DNA of 64,000 nt from Varanus komodoensis (lineage: Eukaryota; Chordata; Lepidosauria; Squamata; Varanidae): positions 19,539,883 through 19,603,882 of the forward strand of contig NW_025335438.1 of NCBI RefSeq assembly GCF_004798865.1, in the 5' to 3' direction. Below are positions 35,522 through 48,499 of this stretch, one piece after another. The position numbers were made by a program, and so were the translations under genes. Positions within the stretch are counted from its first letter, which is position 1. Each line of letters begins with the position of its first letter. Under the pieces are notes generated by a model that was not told the origin of the DNA, searched no databases, and worked only from the letters and a program-made list of their open reading frames with translations.

Positions 35522-35658
35522 CAGCCTTCTCCAATAAGATGCCCTCCAGAAGTTGTTGGAAAGAAGTCTCATGAGCACTGGTCAGCATAGCCAATAGTTT
35601 GGCCATGGAAGAAGTAGTCCAAAATATCTGGAGAACACCATACTGGGGAAGGCTGCAC
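35522..35658. mobile_element. Palindromic MITE-like repeat
   Basis: Third and clearest copy of the palindrome. Left arm GCCCTCCAGAAGTTGTTGGA, core GTCAGCATAGCCAATAGTTT, right arm AGTAGTCCAAAATATCTGGA. It replaces the expected next part of the CR1, so it probably inserted into it. Confidence 0.65.
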
Positions 35659-35659
35659 T

Positions 35660-36919
35660 TAAATTGAGGGTGCCTCAGTGGAGCAACCAGCACAGACAAC
35701 CAGCACAGACAAGAATTACTCAGCTCCGACTGCTGTGTTTGTGAGTAACAAGTCCCATTTTACATCAACTGTTTCAGTTATATGATTTATCTATTATTCT
35801 TTATAATGTCAGCTACTGGTCTTATTCAAATGCTCTCTCTTCAATATCTATTTTATCCCCTACCTGTAATGTCAAAGGTTACTAAATTGCAAAGAGACCA
35901 AGCCAAATGGGTGACTCCTGCTAGCATTGCTCCTTTTCACCCTGTGGAAATCATTCCTTGCTTGCTGGAGTTTTTGTTATGTGATCCCTCAGCTCAGAAT
36001 GGCAGTGTTTAATTTAGTCCAGAAATACATTATCGGAGTGAGACAGCACATCTCTGATACTGATTGTTTGGACTGGTATAATAGCCAAAGCGTTCACAAA
36101 GACTGAAGTTTATTTGTGTATATTCTAACAGTGAACTTCTCAGAGTGGCTTACAGTCAAATAAATAGCTTAAAAACAGTTACCACAGTTCTAACATTGTT
36201 GAAAAGACCAGGTTCTAGCAGCAGGATAACAAAACACATCCATGCACAAACACTTGTGGCCTATTGTGTCCCAACTCTTCATGGCTACAGTTGTCAGCAG
36301 CTCTAATAAATTTGAAAGCAAGGTGGAAGGCACCCAGAAAACATAAACATTGTCCCGGACTACTGGGCATCCTGTTTCAATTTCTACACTTTAATTTACC
36401 ATTCTTTATGTCATAGAAAGTAGAATTGATCCTATCATTTTACTTGAAAGTATAGTAAAAGAGGAGACCGTGCAACTTCTTCAATTCCTGGGATTCCGGG
36501 ACAAAAGAAAGGACCATCAGTCTGCTCTTCCTGTGTCCTGAGGATGCATCATGCCCATCATTTGCACCAGAGAAAAGCCCTTCATTCAGTCTTAATTCCT
36601 TTCGCTTTGTAGTTAATTTCTGTGCACTTCCTAATAGATGCAACTTTTTCTTGATTGTATTTCTGTTTCCTTTGCAGACCGTCATTAAAGAAATAAAACA
36701 TTTTCCCCATTCTTGCTTAGTTCAATAGTGTTCTGATCTATAAGGAAGAATGCAAAAGTTTCATTCCTCCCTGATTAACTAAGACATCTTGATAACGTGA
36801 TAAAGTTCTACTTAGATATAAAGATGGTGCAATATTAACATTTATTGCTTGGTCATACTAGCTCAGATGAAAGACTGTTTTCAGGACCTGAGAGATGAAA
36901 TTATTAAGATGGGTGTGTA

Positions 36920-36968
<49 letters not shown>

Positions 36969-37105
36969 AGGACTGGTTCTAACTTATGCATTCTATTTTT
37001 AAAAGGTCATTTTGTAATAAGCTATATTTAATCTTTACCATTCTTACCTTGGAGGTCTAGATTTGATGCTAGATATTTAAGCATACCAATCACAAAACAA
37101 ACTGC
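35660..37105. other. Mostly unassigned; possible LINE tail and GT/GA microsatellite
   Basis: 36105-36200 (TTTATTTGTGTATATTCTAA, then GTGGCTTACAGTCAAATAAA) resembles the 3' tail of a minus-strand L2-like element. 36912-36968 is a GT run joined to a GA run. No gene recognised. Confidence 0.45.
36912..36968. repeat. GT-GA compound microsatellite
   Basis: About 16 GT units joined to about 12 GA units, with few interruptions. Confidence 0.95.
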
Positions 37106-37109
37106 TGCA

Positions 37110-37157
37110 ATAGCAACTAAGCCGCCCCGAGGTTTCGGCAAGGGGCGGCATAGAAAT

Positions 37158-37207
<50 letters not shown>
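37110..37207 (+). mobile_element. L2 LINE, very short 3' tail with AAT repeat
   Basis: Only the last part of the element is present: AAGCCGCCCCGAGGTTTCGG, then GGGGCGGCATAGAAATG and about 15 AAT units. It is nearly identical to the tail of the young L2 at 12754-12840 in opposite orientation, so this is a severely 5'-truncated, recent insertion of the same subfamily. Confidence 0.85.
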
Positions 37208-37208
<1 letters not shown>

Positions 37209-37209
37209 G

Positions 37210-39185
37210 TTTCAAACACAATCTTCTCTGTACAAGGTGGGTCATCAGGAAATAAAATCAGATTCTGCTTCATGTATAAACCTGCTATCCATAAAGCCTA
37301 TCATTTGGTTACAACCCTCATTATTTATTCCTTGACACTATTTCATCCTTCCTGTTTGTTCCCTAGTCAACATTTATGTGTTGTTTTCTTCCACATACAA
37401 TGGTAAATGGTATAACTATATGCTTTCTTCTGCAATTATTCCAATCCCTATAGCAAGGCATTTATTAATATTGCTATGAGTCTCATTCAAGCAAGCCTTC
37501 AATGTAGACTTGATAAGGACCATGGCTTATCATGGTAATGCATGTTGATCTTTATTATGATGATGTATTATTTAGTGTAAGCATTTGTAATATATTACAA
37601 GAGTCGAAAGGAGAGATAGATAGTTCTCTAAAACAGGGAAAGACAGAAAGAGACAAAAGAATTCAGAAAGAGAGAAAGGTAATCAAGGTCATTTGTGTGT
37701 TTGTTTGACCTTTGAAATAATTTCTGCCAAATAAGGGCTCCCAAGAAACCTTAAAATGAAAAACTTCTTTTAAAAATAAAAGCAAATCATACAACAATGT
37801 AGTTGCATGTACATACACAATTTGGTTCTCTGTTAAAACAAGGCTTATATGAATGATTTTCAGAAGTAGCTTTTGCTGAATAGATTGAAAGATAAGGGAG
37901 AACAAAAGCAGCATAATATGATGGTGCCACTGAAATGGGACACCAACAGCACTTAAGAGGGCCAGTTAGACTATATTCCCACAGTCAGTTCTCAGATTGG
38001 CCATGTTCCTTGTTCAACAAACTCCAGAGGGACTTCTGCTCTATGATCCACAGTGGGAATATTTAAAGGAGTGACCTTGGCCTACTTGCAGTCTTTGCAT
38101 TGGCTTACCTACAGTCTGCAAAATTAGTAATAGCAGCTTTGACATCAGTTACAAGGATTGCTGAAACTGTCATCCTCACTACAAGCAATCCAAAGTCATT
38201 GCCCTCACCCATTTTCTGGTATCTGGTCTGACCCCATTTGCACAAAACTGAACCAAATCATGGTAAGGGAAATGGTTTTGAATGTCTTTTTATGAAATCA
38301 GTGAGTGCTGGATGTTCTCCTGTGGGTTGGAACAGCAAATAGTTGGGTTCCCAAAGCATGGGCCAAAACAGTAAGATTAAGCTATGTTAAGGGTTCAGCC
38401 TTCTCAATTCTTCACCTTCTTTCTGCCCAGTATAGACTAAACTTTTGTATACTGTTAAAGCAAATGAAGTCTTCCTACTGAAGAGCAGACACATGTGATA
38501 CAGTACAGGAATAATACTGGTTAGAAACCACACATTTTGTTTAATTATAAACCTTTATTTTTCTCATTTAATTCTTAGACGTCTAAATTATGAAATTCAG
38601 AGTAAAGTATCTGCCAATCATCTTTGGAAAGCATAATATATCACTGATTTCACTGTAATTATTAAGAGTGAAACAATAATGTAAATCTGGTTATGGCATA
38701 TTAATTCTATTGCCAGAGAATTAGCTGGAAACTTTAGAAAAACCTCAGAAACTATGAAACAGAATATCTGGCTTTGCTTTCTGGACAGCTAATTTCCATT
38801 TCCAGTAGACACAATTGTTCCAGAATGACACACACACGTACATCCATCCATCTCATCTTTCTCTTAGAACCTCTTTAACTGATACACCTTTGTACAATTT
38901 AGAACTATGTTCTCAACCATGGTAACATTAAATAACTAATTCATCAAAATAAAATATAGCCAGAATTTTCCTCTAGTCCAGTGATGTTACAAAGGGTTAA
39001 TTCCCTTCTGATTTTCTACTGAGGAACAGACATGCAGAATATGAGTTGCATGATGGTTTATATAAAATTAAAGTAAAGAAAGGCAATAACAGTTCATGCT
39101 GGAGGTCCAAATACCCCTATACCAGTGCAGGATGGAGAACCTTCTAAGAATGCACTTCTAAAATTATGGGTAACATACAAAGCGT
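37210..39185. other. No gene recognised
   Basis: AT-rich sequence. Small frames only, none recognisable. No repeat assigned with confidence. Confidence 0.45.
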
Positions 39186-39189
39186 CATG

Positions 39190-39545
39190 CTGGAACAAGC
39201 TAAGAACCTGTCTGGTATACTGATTTGTTCACACAGAGACCAACCAGCTATCGAAGGGAAAGACACAAGCAGGACATGAATGTAATAGCACCTGCCTGCC
39301 CATATTCCCCAGCAACTGGTATGTCCATATCATTACCTCTAATCCTGCAGATAGCATGAGAGCCGTCAGGATTAGTAACCATTGATAGTCTTATCCTCCG
39401 TAAATTTGCCTAATCATCTTCTAAAATCATCCAAATCAGTGGCTATTACTACATTTTCTGGAAACATATTCCATAGTTTACCTATGCACTGTATGAAGTG
39501 GTATGTCCCTTTAGCTGTCCTGAATCTCCCACAGTCAATATATCA
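39190..39545 (-). mobile_element. CR1 LINE, 3' end
   Basis: Same 3' end subfamily as at 35190: ACACAGAGACCAACCAGCTA, TTCCCCAGCAACTGGTATGT, then CATCCAAATCAGTGGCTATT and GTCCTGAATCTCCCACAGTC near the end of ORF2 (all as the reverse complement of the element). Confidence 0.75.
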
Positions 39546-40007
39546 GCCTATCAAATATATAATGATATATTTAGCACATGTATTAGCAGATTAAATATCC
39601 TTTTGAAGGATCTGAACAGGAACTTTAAATGCACCTTCTTAGAAGCAGAAGACATGCGACATGGCAAGCTATTGCACTCTGACTACCGCTGTCTTCCTAA
39701 CAAAGACAGCTCCACTTAAAACAGCTTTGCTAAAAGCCACATCGATCTCCAAGGATTTGCTATACTCTTGGAGTGATGTGACCCGTTCATTTATTGGCTT
39801 TACTAATGGTTCTAACCTATATAGCATCTACCACAAGACATGATGACACTGGAGGATATAGCTGTAAGGATACACAGCAAACCCTTGTCTAGATAAGAAG
39901 CAGTGACTACTTAAGATAAAAATTGTAGTGACATTTGTAGTTTCATATTGAGACAGAACAATCATTTACGGTCTAAAAAAACTTGCTCTTATAGTGCTGG
40001 TGATTTC

Positions 40008-40105
40008 ATTTATTCATTTATTTATTTATTTAGACAACTTGTATGCTGCCCCATCGCATGAGCCTTATACACAGCGGCTTTGTAAGAAAGCAAATAAGAT
40101 AGTTG
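40008..40105 (-). mobile_element. L2-like 3' tail
   Basis: TTTATTCATTTATTTATTTATTT is followed by GTATGCTGCCCCATCGCATG and CACAGCGGCTTT. This is the minus-strand form of a GC-rich 3' stem plus AAAT tail like that of the L2 copies in this window. Decayed. Confidence 0.5.
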
Positions 40106-40723
40106 TTGGCACAATTCTGAAATATTAAATATTTAATTACTATTCAATATTAACTTCAATATTCAATTAATATTTGACTATACAAGATTTAACTGATAAC
40201 TGCATTGGTTAAAATCACCATTTATCAAAGTATTACCATACAGTTAGTAAATCTGAGATTACTATAGTCCCCTATAAACTTATCGAATGAATTTAATATT
40301 GCTTGGACTTTGATTTAGCATACAAAATAATTACAAATATTGCTTTTCTTCTTCATGATCTCTATTAGACCATTATTCAGACCAGTATACAAATTTTCGC
40401 ACCAATATTGGAATTGGTCAAAGCACAGATCAAAGTGCTGTTTGTGACATATCAAGCACTATGTGTCTTCAGACCACATAACCTAAAAGACTGAATTCTG
40501 TACCAGAAGATTGCCTAATTTTCAGAATCTTTGGGAAAGACTTTTTTTCCTGATTCACCAACATCTGAAGTGCAGTGATGGAGAACATTCTAAGGGTCAA
40601 AATATGCATCACATCAATTATGTACCATGTAGCTGACCCTGATCTTTTTTTGGGAGCAGAAGTAGTGCAGTATAAGCTTGCACAACACCAATCTGGGTTT
40701 AGTTCTCAGCATACTGGGCTGGC

Positions 40724-40743
40724 GGGGGGGGGGGGGGGGGGGG
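40724..40743. repeat. Run of 20 G
   Basis: Uninterrupted poly-G. The preceding 60 bp contain a B-box-like word (GGGTTTAGTTCTC), so it may sit at the edge of a decayed SINE. Confidence 0.9.
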
Positions 40744-41154
40744 CAATAAGTCTTCATGAGTGCAGGAATGCACACCCGGACATACCATTTCCTTCCTGAA
40801 ATCTCTCACTGCCTATTGAGGTGCTGAAAAAATAAAAATAAAAATTCTGCTTTGCCATCAGAGGAGACTTTTCCTCTTTCCTTAACTTGTGCACCCTGGA
40901 GAGTCCTATAAACAAACAAGGTGAAAGGAAATATGATTCTATTGGTTCAGCTGGTTGTTTTTATTGGGTTTCTTGAGTTCCTTATCTGCCTGGCTTTATA
41001 GACTTCTTTTTAAAAACTTTCTTTTGTATTTTTAATTTCATTGCTTATTAGCCACATTGGGCACCATTTGGTGGAAAGATAGTGTACACATTTAATTAAT
41101 CAATCCATATGTAAATTCTCACACAATCAGTGTCTGAATTTTTTAATGATAAAG

Positions 41155-41245
41155 TGGATTCATTCATCCATTTAAAATATTTCTATCCCGTCCTATAAGA
41201 AAATAAAAGTGCCAGGATGGCTTACAAAAATTGTTAGCTTTTAGA
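41155..41245 (-). mobile_element. Possible L2-like 3' tail
   Basis: CATTTAAAATATTTCTATCCC, then GTGCCAGGATGGCTTACAAA resembles the minus-strand 3' end of an L2-like element with an altered stem. Tentative. Confidence 0.35.
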
Positions 41246-41396
41246 CCTGCTGTACACAAACAGGACTATATTCTGGTCCAAACAGCCAGTCTTTAAACAA
41301 AGCCAAAAGTATTATAAAGGCAAAATTCTATGTATAACTAGAAAAATCAAATTCTATAATTCCTACCATGTTGAGGCATGGTGGGAGCTGTAGTAA

Positions 41397-41397
<1 letters not shown>

Positions 41398-41429
<32 letters not shown>
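41398..41429. repeat. GT microsatellite
   Basis: About 15 uninterrupted GT units. Confidence 0.95.
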
Positions 41430-41432
<3 letters not shown>

Positions 41433-43640
41433 CATGCATGAGAGTTTGTCCTAAAGGTGCCAACCATTAGCACTGAAGAGCAATGTCAAAAAGTCATAGT
41501 TTGGAAGATTTTCATCTGATAATTACACTTGATCAAACTACAAGTAATTTCCACTAGTTTAGAACCACTAATTCTCATTTAGCTTTGTGACCCCATTTGT
41601 TAGGTGGGAAGTGCTATAGTGCATTTACAGTTACTAATCTCAAGGAGAACTCTTGATGAATAATTAATTTTAACTGAGCTGAAATTAACCCTGGCATCAG
41701 TAAAAATTCACCAATAATAAATTTGGTGAGAAGGAGATCGATCTCAGACATACACTGAGAAGACACCAGAAGATATCCATTCTAACATCATGAAACTGAA
41801 TTTAATCACTGTTCATTTCATTCACCTCCCCAGCACAGAGCTGACAAGTCATATAATGCCTGCCAAGTCTCTACCTGGGCAGCTACCAGAAGGTCAGTAC
41901 AGGTTATATAGCCATGGAAAAGCAAGTCAAAGGCCAGGGCTGGCATGTCAGTTTACTTACACATGAGTGTAGATGTTGATTCAATCCATGGAAAAGGTTC
42001 TACCATGACCATTAATCTTTTTTAATGTGTGAGAACATCTTGTGCCACAAAATATAAGATGACTTATCTTGCTTCTGTGGGCAAAGTATGTGGGAAATAA
42101 AGCATGTCTAATTGAAACTGAGATAACATTTTCATCTTAAACTTGAAGAGTAAATACTATTGTACTCTATGGAGTGTGCCTATCCAGTAAGCATTTCGCT
42201 AAACTGCTCTTTTCAATACACTGATGAGCAGATTGCTGGTTAACAGAAAATGCTGATCAATTATGTTTATCAATGGGACCCAAATTAGACATTGAGACTC
42301 TTTGTATTTTTCTATGAGCTATCCTGGAGCACAGGTGGAGGAGAAACAAGTGTAAAACGATGTTTTGTTTTTTTTAATTTCTGAGAAAGGTTGTTCAGAG
42401 ATTTGGTAGGAAGCCCCATGACACTCAGCCCTCGGCTTTGTTTTCATCTGATTCACATGATGCTGAGGAGGTGCTGAACCATTGTTTGGAAAGAATTAGT
42501 AACTGCGAACAGAAACTAGTACCATGAAGCTCAATTCAGGAAGCCTTATGTTAATGGATGGCTTTTATACAAATTAAATAAATACTAAGTAAGTCGGGGA
42601 TATCATTGTTCTGTGAAACTCCCTTAAAATACTACATCCAAAATCAGGCAATACCTTTATTAAGACCAACGAAAGTGTAAGAAAATGTTTGTGCAAGATA
42701 TCATGTTCTTCAGACCATATCAAGCTAGATAGTATGAGAGGAAGAAACAGTAATTTTAAGAAATCAGGCCAGATTTTATAAACATGAGATTTGTAGCGCT
42801 GACACATTTTTAATGTAATAATGATTGATGTGTGCAATTATGTGTGCAATTATCAGCTATTATTATTGGGTTTACACTCTTCCAAAAGAACCACTTTTGC
42901 AATCCATAGGTGTTTTTCAATCCAGGTGCACCTTTGTAGGTCCAATTGGCTTCCATGGCACAAGCATTATTAAAGCCCTGAAACTAGTACACAACTCCAG
43001 CCGCTCCTGTACAGATAGAATTGGTCACTATTAACAATTATTTGATAACATTTTATTGGGATTAAAGTAGTCCATTGTATGTGGGTCTTCCTTTGATAAT
43101 TGTTCAGAAACTGCAGTTGGTCCAGACCTGTTTCTGTGTTTAGCTTGTACATTTGTGTTTGGCTCTTTATACATTTATGTGGTCAAAAACTTTTAACTAA
43201 TAATGGAGAAAGAAATAAACATAATTGTCGCTAAATCAGCTAACAGTGAAGCAGGTGTTACTGATTGCTCTTTTCTTGTATTTTTATCAGTCCACACAAT
43301 TCATACCACATTTTTCATACCAGAAATTGAATACAGAGTCGTAAGAGGTGTGGCAGAGCTGTCCATGAGGTGTGTACAGAGCTGTGTTCTATTGTCTGCC
43401 ATGTCCTCCTCAGATGCATAACCAAGATATCTTGACACACTGGTAGGTATAGTGCACAAATATGAGAACTGTATTTATTAAAATGAGAAATATTTTTAAA
43501 ATACAGCTTGTGAGTTACTGCAATGATAAACATAGATCAAAATACAGAAACCAAGGCTAAAATAAAATCTCATTAAAAAGAAGAATACTAAATATATACA
43601 ATATTATTTCTATATTGGTAAGTAGGTACCAACTACCCTT
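41430..43640. other. No gene recognised
   Basis: AT-rich sequence. None of the small frames resembles a protein I know, and I see no transposon. Confidence 0.45.
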
Positions 43641-43644
43641 TCAA

Positions 43645-43843
43645 TGCCTAATACTGGGAACAATAGATGGCAAAAGAAGAAGGGACAGCTAGAGGATGAG
43701 GTGGCTAGATGGAGTCACTGAAGCAGTTGGTGTGAGATTAAGTGGACTACAGTGGATGGTGGAGGACAGGAAGGCCTGGAGGAATGTTGTCCATGGGGTC
43801 GCAATGGGTTGGACACGGCTTCGCGACTAACAACAACAACAAC
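43645..43843 (+). mobile_element. RTE/BovB LINE, 3' end
   Basis: Plus-strand BovB end. GATGGCAAAAGAAGAAGGGA, GAGGTGGCTAGATGGAGTCA (coding the rWLDGVTEAVGV block), GGACAGGAAGGCCTGGAGGA, then GTTGGACACGGCTTCGCGAC and an AAC-type tail (CTAACAACAACAACAA). It carries the same motifs as the copy at 25686, in opposite orientation. Confidence 0.9.
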
Positions 43844-44149
43844 CCTTTCATTATTGCTAGGCCAGGAATGAGGGAATATGGACCTGCAAGACATTATTTT
43901 CAATTTGAGAAGGTAATATCAGCTAAATAAATGACAGGTTTATGAGGAAATGATTATGCATTGTTAATGGAATTCAACCAACCATGTAGTTTATAACAAT
44001 AAAAATTGGGAAGCTACTTAAATCAAGAGATTTCAGCAGAGTTCTGGAAATAGGTCTGAATTAACATTCTCTCATAACCTCTATATTTAAAGCTAAAAGA
44101 GAGTTTCTATAAACTCAGCTTTTTATGATACCTGACAGACAAACAACTG

Positions 44150-44480
44150 AGTTAAGTGCTATATTCAGGTGTGGATAATACATGCTGGAGATACAAAGCA
44201 GATATATCACATATGTTTTGGTATTATCCAAATATCAAGATCTTTTGGGAAAGGATATTGGAAAAAAAGATGAACCATCTCTTTGGATATGTGAAGAATG
44301 ACATGCCTCAAGACAATTGGAAAATGGTCATTAAGTTGTTAACAGCTACTCTAGAGTTGCAGTGAGTTATAAATTGAAGCAGAAAGCAGTCTTGTCAATA
44401 AGAAAATGAATGGTAAGTTTCAAGGAGCTCATATGTAAATCCCTAGATGGGCTTTATTAAGTATATCGAGAGAAATGGGC
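44150..44480 (+). mobile_element. L1 LINE ORF2 C-terminal fragment
   Basis: The frame 44156-44365 reads CWRYKADISHMFWYYPNIKI then FWERILEKKM. This is the L1 ORF2 C-terminal CWRC...H.WW.C......W pattern, with the second and third cysteines changed. The sequence after the stop still resembles L1 (WKQKAVLSIRK, then ELICKSLDGLY in another frame). Decayed, without 3' tail. Confidence 0.65.
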
Positions 44481-45039
44481 AAAATCTAACATCCAGGGCA
44501 TTGCCTATTTCTTCCATGCTGTTAGATAGCTTTAGTACATTTTGTGATTTTTCAGTATGATGGGAAACCTACATTTATTCAAATTATGCTGTGATGGATA
44601 AAAATACATTCCTGGCCTTTGATGAAGTGACATGGAAGAGTTTGCAACTGAAAAATATATGATGTACATATTCCAAAGACATTATTACATTAGTAATGTT
44701 GTTACAATGTGTTCATTTAAACATTTTAAATTATATAGAAGAATATTATCATATATTTATGCTAATGTGATTACATTAGTTCCCTGTGAAGATAGCTTTA
44801 AGAAGCAAAGAAAAATCTTCCTAATTCAATCTTCAGCAAAAATGGAATTATGTTAAAATCACAATAAAATATCTTCTAAAGCTATTTAAGAAAATAAAGA
44901 AAATGAAAGCACAAGCCACAGAGGCACCTTGAGATTTTCCTCCATTCCAGCCCCTTTAAAAGGTGAGGAGGAAAGAGAAGAGGCAGATATCTGTCTATAG
45001 TAAGCATCATGTCTTAAGGGAGAATAACTTCCCTGATAG

Positions 45040-45041
<2 letters not shown>

Positions 45042-45092
<51 letters not shown>

Positions 45093-45115
45093 AACATTTC
45101 TATTTACCCTGTGTG
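45042..45115 (-). mobile_element. ATTT repeat with L2-like stub
   Basis: Over 11 TTAT/ATTT units (45043-45090) are followed by AAAACATTTCTATTTACCCTG, the minus-strand L2 tail order. Mostly microsatellite with a trace of its parent element. Confidence 0.55.
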
Positions 45116-47960
45116 AACTATGGTGGGGAAGGTGGGAGAATTCAGGGGCTACAGGAGTATGCATGCCAGATGGGAAGCCTACATTGGAGAACTGGGATGC
45201 ACACATAACAGTATGATCATTGCTAGTTCCTTCTTATTTGCCTGTTTATCTTTTCACATCACAGCCCTAGGAAACTGTGAAACATTCCTAGCTCTTTGGT
45301 TTGAATTTACCAAGAAAGAAATATATTTAGGATCAGGTTGCTAGGCAATTTTCTGTGAGCTTACAGTTCTGTAGTTCCCCACTACAATAGGGAAAAGATT
45401 GGGAGATCAAGTGAAATGATTGTTTTGGTGTTAGACATTATTTGAAAGGAATTTTTTTCTGGAGGCAGTGGGGCTTTAAGCTCAGTGACCTCATTCACAC
45501 TATTTTCAAAAGATGAAAATAATAATGGTGAATCTTTTCAGCTTCATCTCTGTGTGTTAAATAGATCATTATTGTAAACTGTATGTATATTAATAGTAGC
45601 CTTTCTCAAATTTTCCATGTTAAAAAGCCTGATTAAAAAAATCAGTGTTGTTGAAAAATCTTGAAGGTCTTGTGTGGATTTGCCATCCCCTTTCTTCAGA
45701 TAGCTAATGCCCTCTTGTGGGGAATACTTACTATAATACCAGCTATCCAAGACGCAACCAATTGTAGTTCATTTCAAGCACAAAGCTGTTTTTCATTTCC
45801 CCACATGCCCATTGTGTACCCAAATTATACGTTAGTTGTGCGATTTGTGTTTGGCCTATTTTCCCCACCACAAACTGCTCTATAAATCTGAAAGTGAGCA
45901 AAAGTATATCTGACCTAGATTTTTAGCCAACATCTCAGCATTATTTCTTTAACTATCTATACCCCAACCCTTAAAGGCAGATGTTTTATCCTTACTGCAT
46001 CATCTACTGTGCTTTGTCCAACCTGCTGCCTTCCAGACGTTGTGGACTGCAGTTCTCATTAGTGCCAGCCACCCTGGCCAATGGTCAGGGTTTCATTTTA
46101 TTATTATTTCTACTACTACTACATTGCAGTTATTCTCCAACTTTCTTCTCTTGCAAAGAACCCAACTAAGAAGTGTGTCTGTGTGTGGGGGTGTGTGTGT
46201 GTGTGCAATTGGTAGAGAACTGAAGTGTGGGGAACCCACCACTATAAACATAGAGTAAGTAATAAAAAAGAAAAATAGACTTTTTGTGTTCAAAGGGGCT
46301 TGAGACGTTCCTTCCTGTTGAAAATGCCTGGCAGTCATTTTCTCAAGATCATTCTGGAAATGTCCAAAGACCCAAACTATCTTCATAATGCAGCAAGATG
46401 AGGCAGCATACAACATTGCAATACAAAGAGAGATCTGCAAAGGAAATACTAACATCAGTGGACAGTACTTTACATTTGTTTTGGGGCTTGTTTGGAACTA
46501 CTTTTATTTATCTAGTACTATGTGTGATGGTACTCAAACACAGTGTCATGTAAGAAACTGATAAAAGTTATTTGCCTTTGAACAGCTCTCTTCACTGTGT
46601 GTCCTAGAAACTCTATTCCAATCTTTGGTTTAGACAGAGTAAACAAAAAGTGGCTTAGGAAGAGACAAGAGTGGTTCTGCTGGCTTGGGAGTCAGGAATT
46701 TCATGTACAACTCTATTCATGCACCTGCACAAATGTGTACACACAAACACACCAACAATCCCAATAAGGGGAGATGATGCTTCCCTTGCAACCTAAAGCA
46801 GGAAAATGATCAACTGTATGAAGGATGTTGGAGGAGGGAGTTGATATCTTTCCAGGGGAAAAAGACTGCTCTGTATCAGGTGCAGTGAGAGAGGGCATTC
46901 AGCAGTAAGGTAGTGAGGACAACTGTGGGGGCCACAATAATAGCCATTGAGTCTTGAAGTTGTAAACCCCTGCCCTGGAACATCTGGAGGCTATTTCTGT
47001 TAAAAAACAAAACAAAAAAACAAGATGCTATTATAATACCAGTCCATACTATAATTCATCCCTTACTGTCAGTCTTTTCTTACCATGAATGAATTTCATT
47101 ATGAATAAGTCATCATGGACTAGTTAGGTGGCAAATGTGCTAAACTTCAAATAGAAACTAAGATAAAAAAATTAAAAATATGAAACTCAGTTTTTAAAAA
47201 ATAAAAATATGAAAGCAAGAAATGTGTGCTAGTTTTCTGGCAACAATCTCCCTGGGACAAACACACACTTGTTGAGTAGCATACGTAAGAATGTGAACTG
47301 TAGCTCAGCAACCCTGAGCAGAGAATAGAATGTAAGAATATGAATTAACTGCTGGATTCAGCCTGAATCATTTGTGCTTTCTGAAAAGAACTAGGAATAG
47401 GTTAGGAATGACACCAGCTACTTCTGACACGGCCTGAAAGTGCTCTGGATAGGAGATTTTATCTAAGCAAAACATATATGTTTGTTTGGAATCAGAGTGT
47501 GATGGAACTTGCAGGACACAGTCCACCATCAATGTGCTTATGATTGCTTTGGCCTGAAGACAATGCTTTCCATTCCCCTTTTTGTGCATGGGGGAGAAGA
47601 TGGGAAGAAGATCAAGAACCCCCTTGGGGCCACATAAGGGACTGAACTTAAGGCCTTGGCAGCCACTTGTGATCGATGATAGTTCAGTTTGCATTTGTTT
47701 GCTTGGGTTATTAGCACTGATTTTATACCCTTGGAGTGTATAATTGGATTTTGGTTTTTATGCTAAATTGTTTGTTGTATCTTGCCCTGAAATCTATGGG
47801 TGTAGGGTAGCTGAGAAATACAGTAATTGATAAACATTCATAACAGCTGTATAGTACCTCCATAATCAGATACAATATGCCTCTCAATACCAGTCCTTGG
47901 AGAAGAACAGATGGATAGGACAGAATGGTCTGATCCTGCAGGGCTTTTCTTGCACTTATA
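45116..47960. other. No gene recognised; half a palindromic repeat
   Basis: AT-rich sequence. 46008-46092 (CTGCCTTCCAGACGTTGTGG, then CAGCCACCCTGGCCAATGG) looks like one arm of the palindromic MITE seen at 35522. A GT stretch lies at 46181-46205. No exon recognised. Confidence 0.45.
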
Positions 47961-47968
47961 CAGGCAGC

Positions 47969-48499
47969 CAGGGCTTTTTTTGTCATAGAACGCACCGGAA
48001 CAGCATTCTGGCACCTTTTTTCGACGAATTTTTCCACGTGATTTTGAATCTCCCTGTCGGGCATAGCAGGTTGGCAGCAAATAATTAAAATGGTGCATGC
48101 GGGCTGCTTGTGTGTCCCCGCTGGTTGTGATGGCGCTGCTCGGCTTGTGATGCTGCTCAGCTTGTGATTGGTCGTGTGGTCACACACTGAGTGCTTACTG
48201 TGGGTGGCGACCATTATGTTTCATTACACAGTGTTGGTGTGTGTAGAGTGACTGGCTACGTGCAAAAGGTAAATAATTTTTTTATTTTAAAAAAAGTTGG
48301 TGAATTGAAAATCTTTTTAAAATTTTTAGTGTAAAAGTGTGACCCCAAATTTAAAAATGAAAAAAAAAAAAAAAACCTAATTACTTCTCAACCACTGGTC
48401 CTGCTAATAAAAGATTACCCTAAAAAAACCCTAAATAAAAGATGAACAAGATGTGAGTTCCGGCACCATTTTTAAAAAATAAAAAATAAAAAAGCACTG
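47969..48499. mobile_element. hAT-like non-autonomous DNA transposon
   Basis: A 531-bp unit starts CAGGGCTTTTTTTGTCATAG followed by CGCACCGGAAC. It ends (as reverse complement) CAGTGCTTTTTTATTTTTTA followed by GGTGCCGGAAC. The flanks are 8-bp direct repeats with 6 of 8 matches (CAGGCAGC at 47961-47968, CAAACAGC at 48500-48507), the size made by hAT transposases. No transposase frame is present. A run of 16 A at about 48360 and the divergent ends show some age. Confidence 0.75.

Noticed and set aside
47723-48214. 163-codon minus-strand frame
   Set aside because: Overlaps the left half of the hAT-like element and its flank; no similarity to a transposase.
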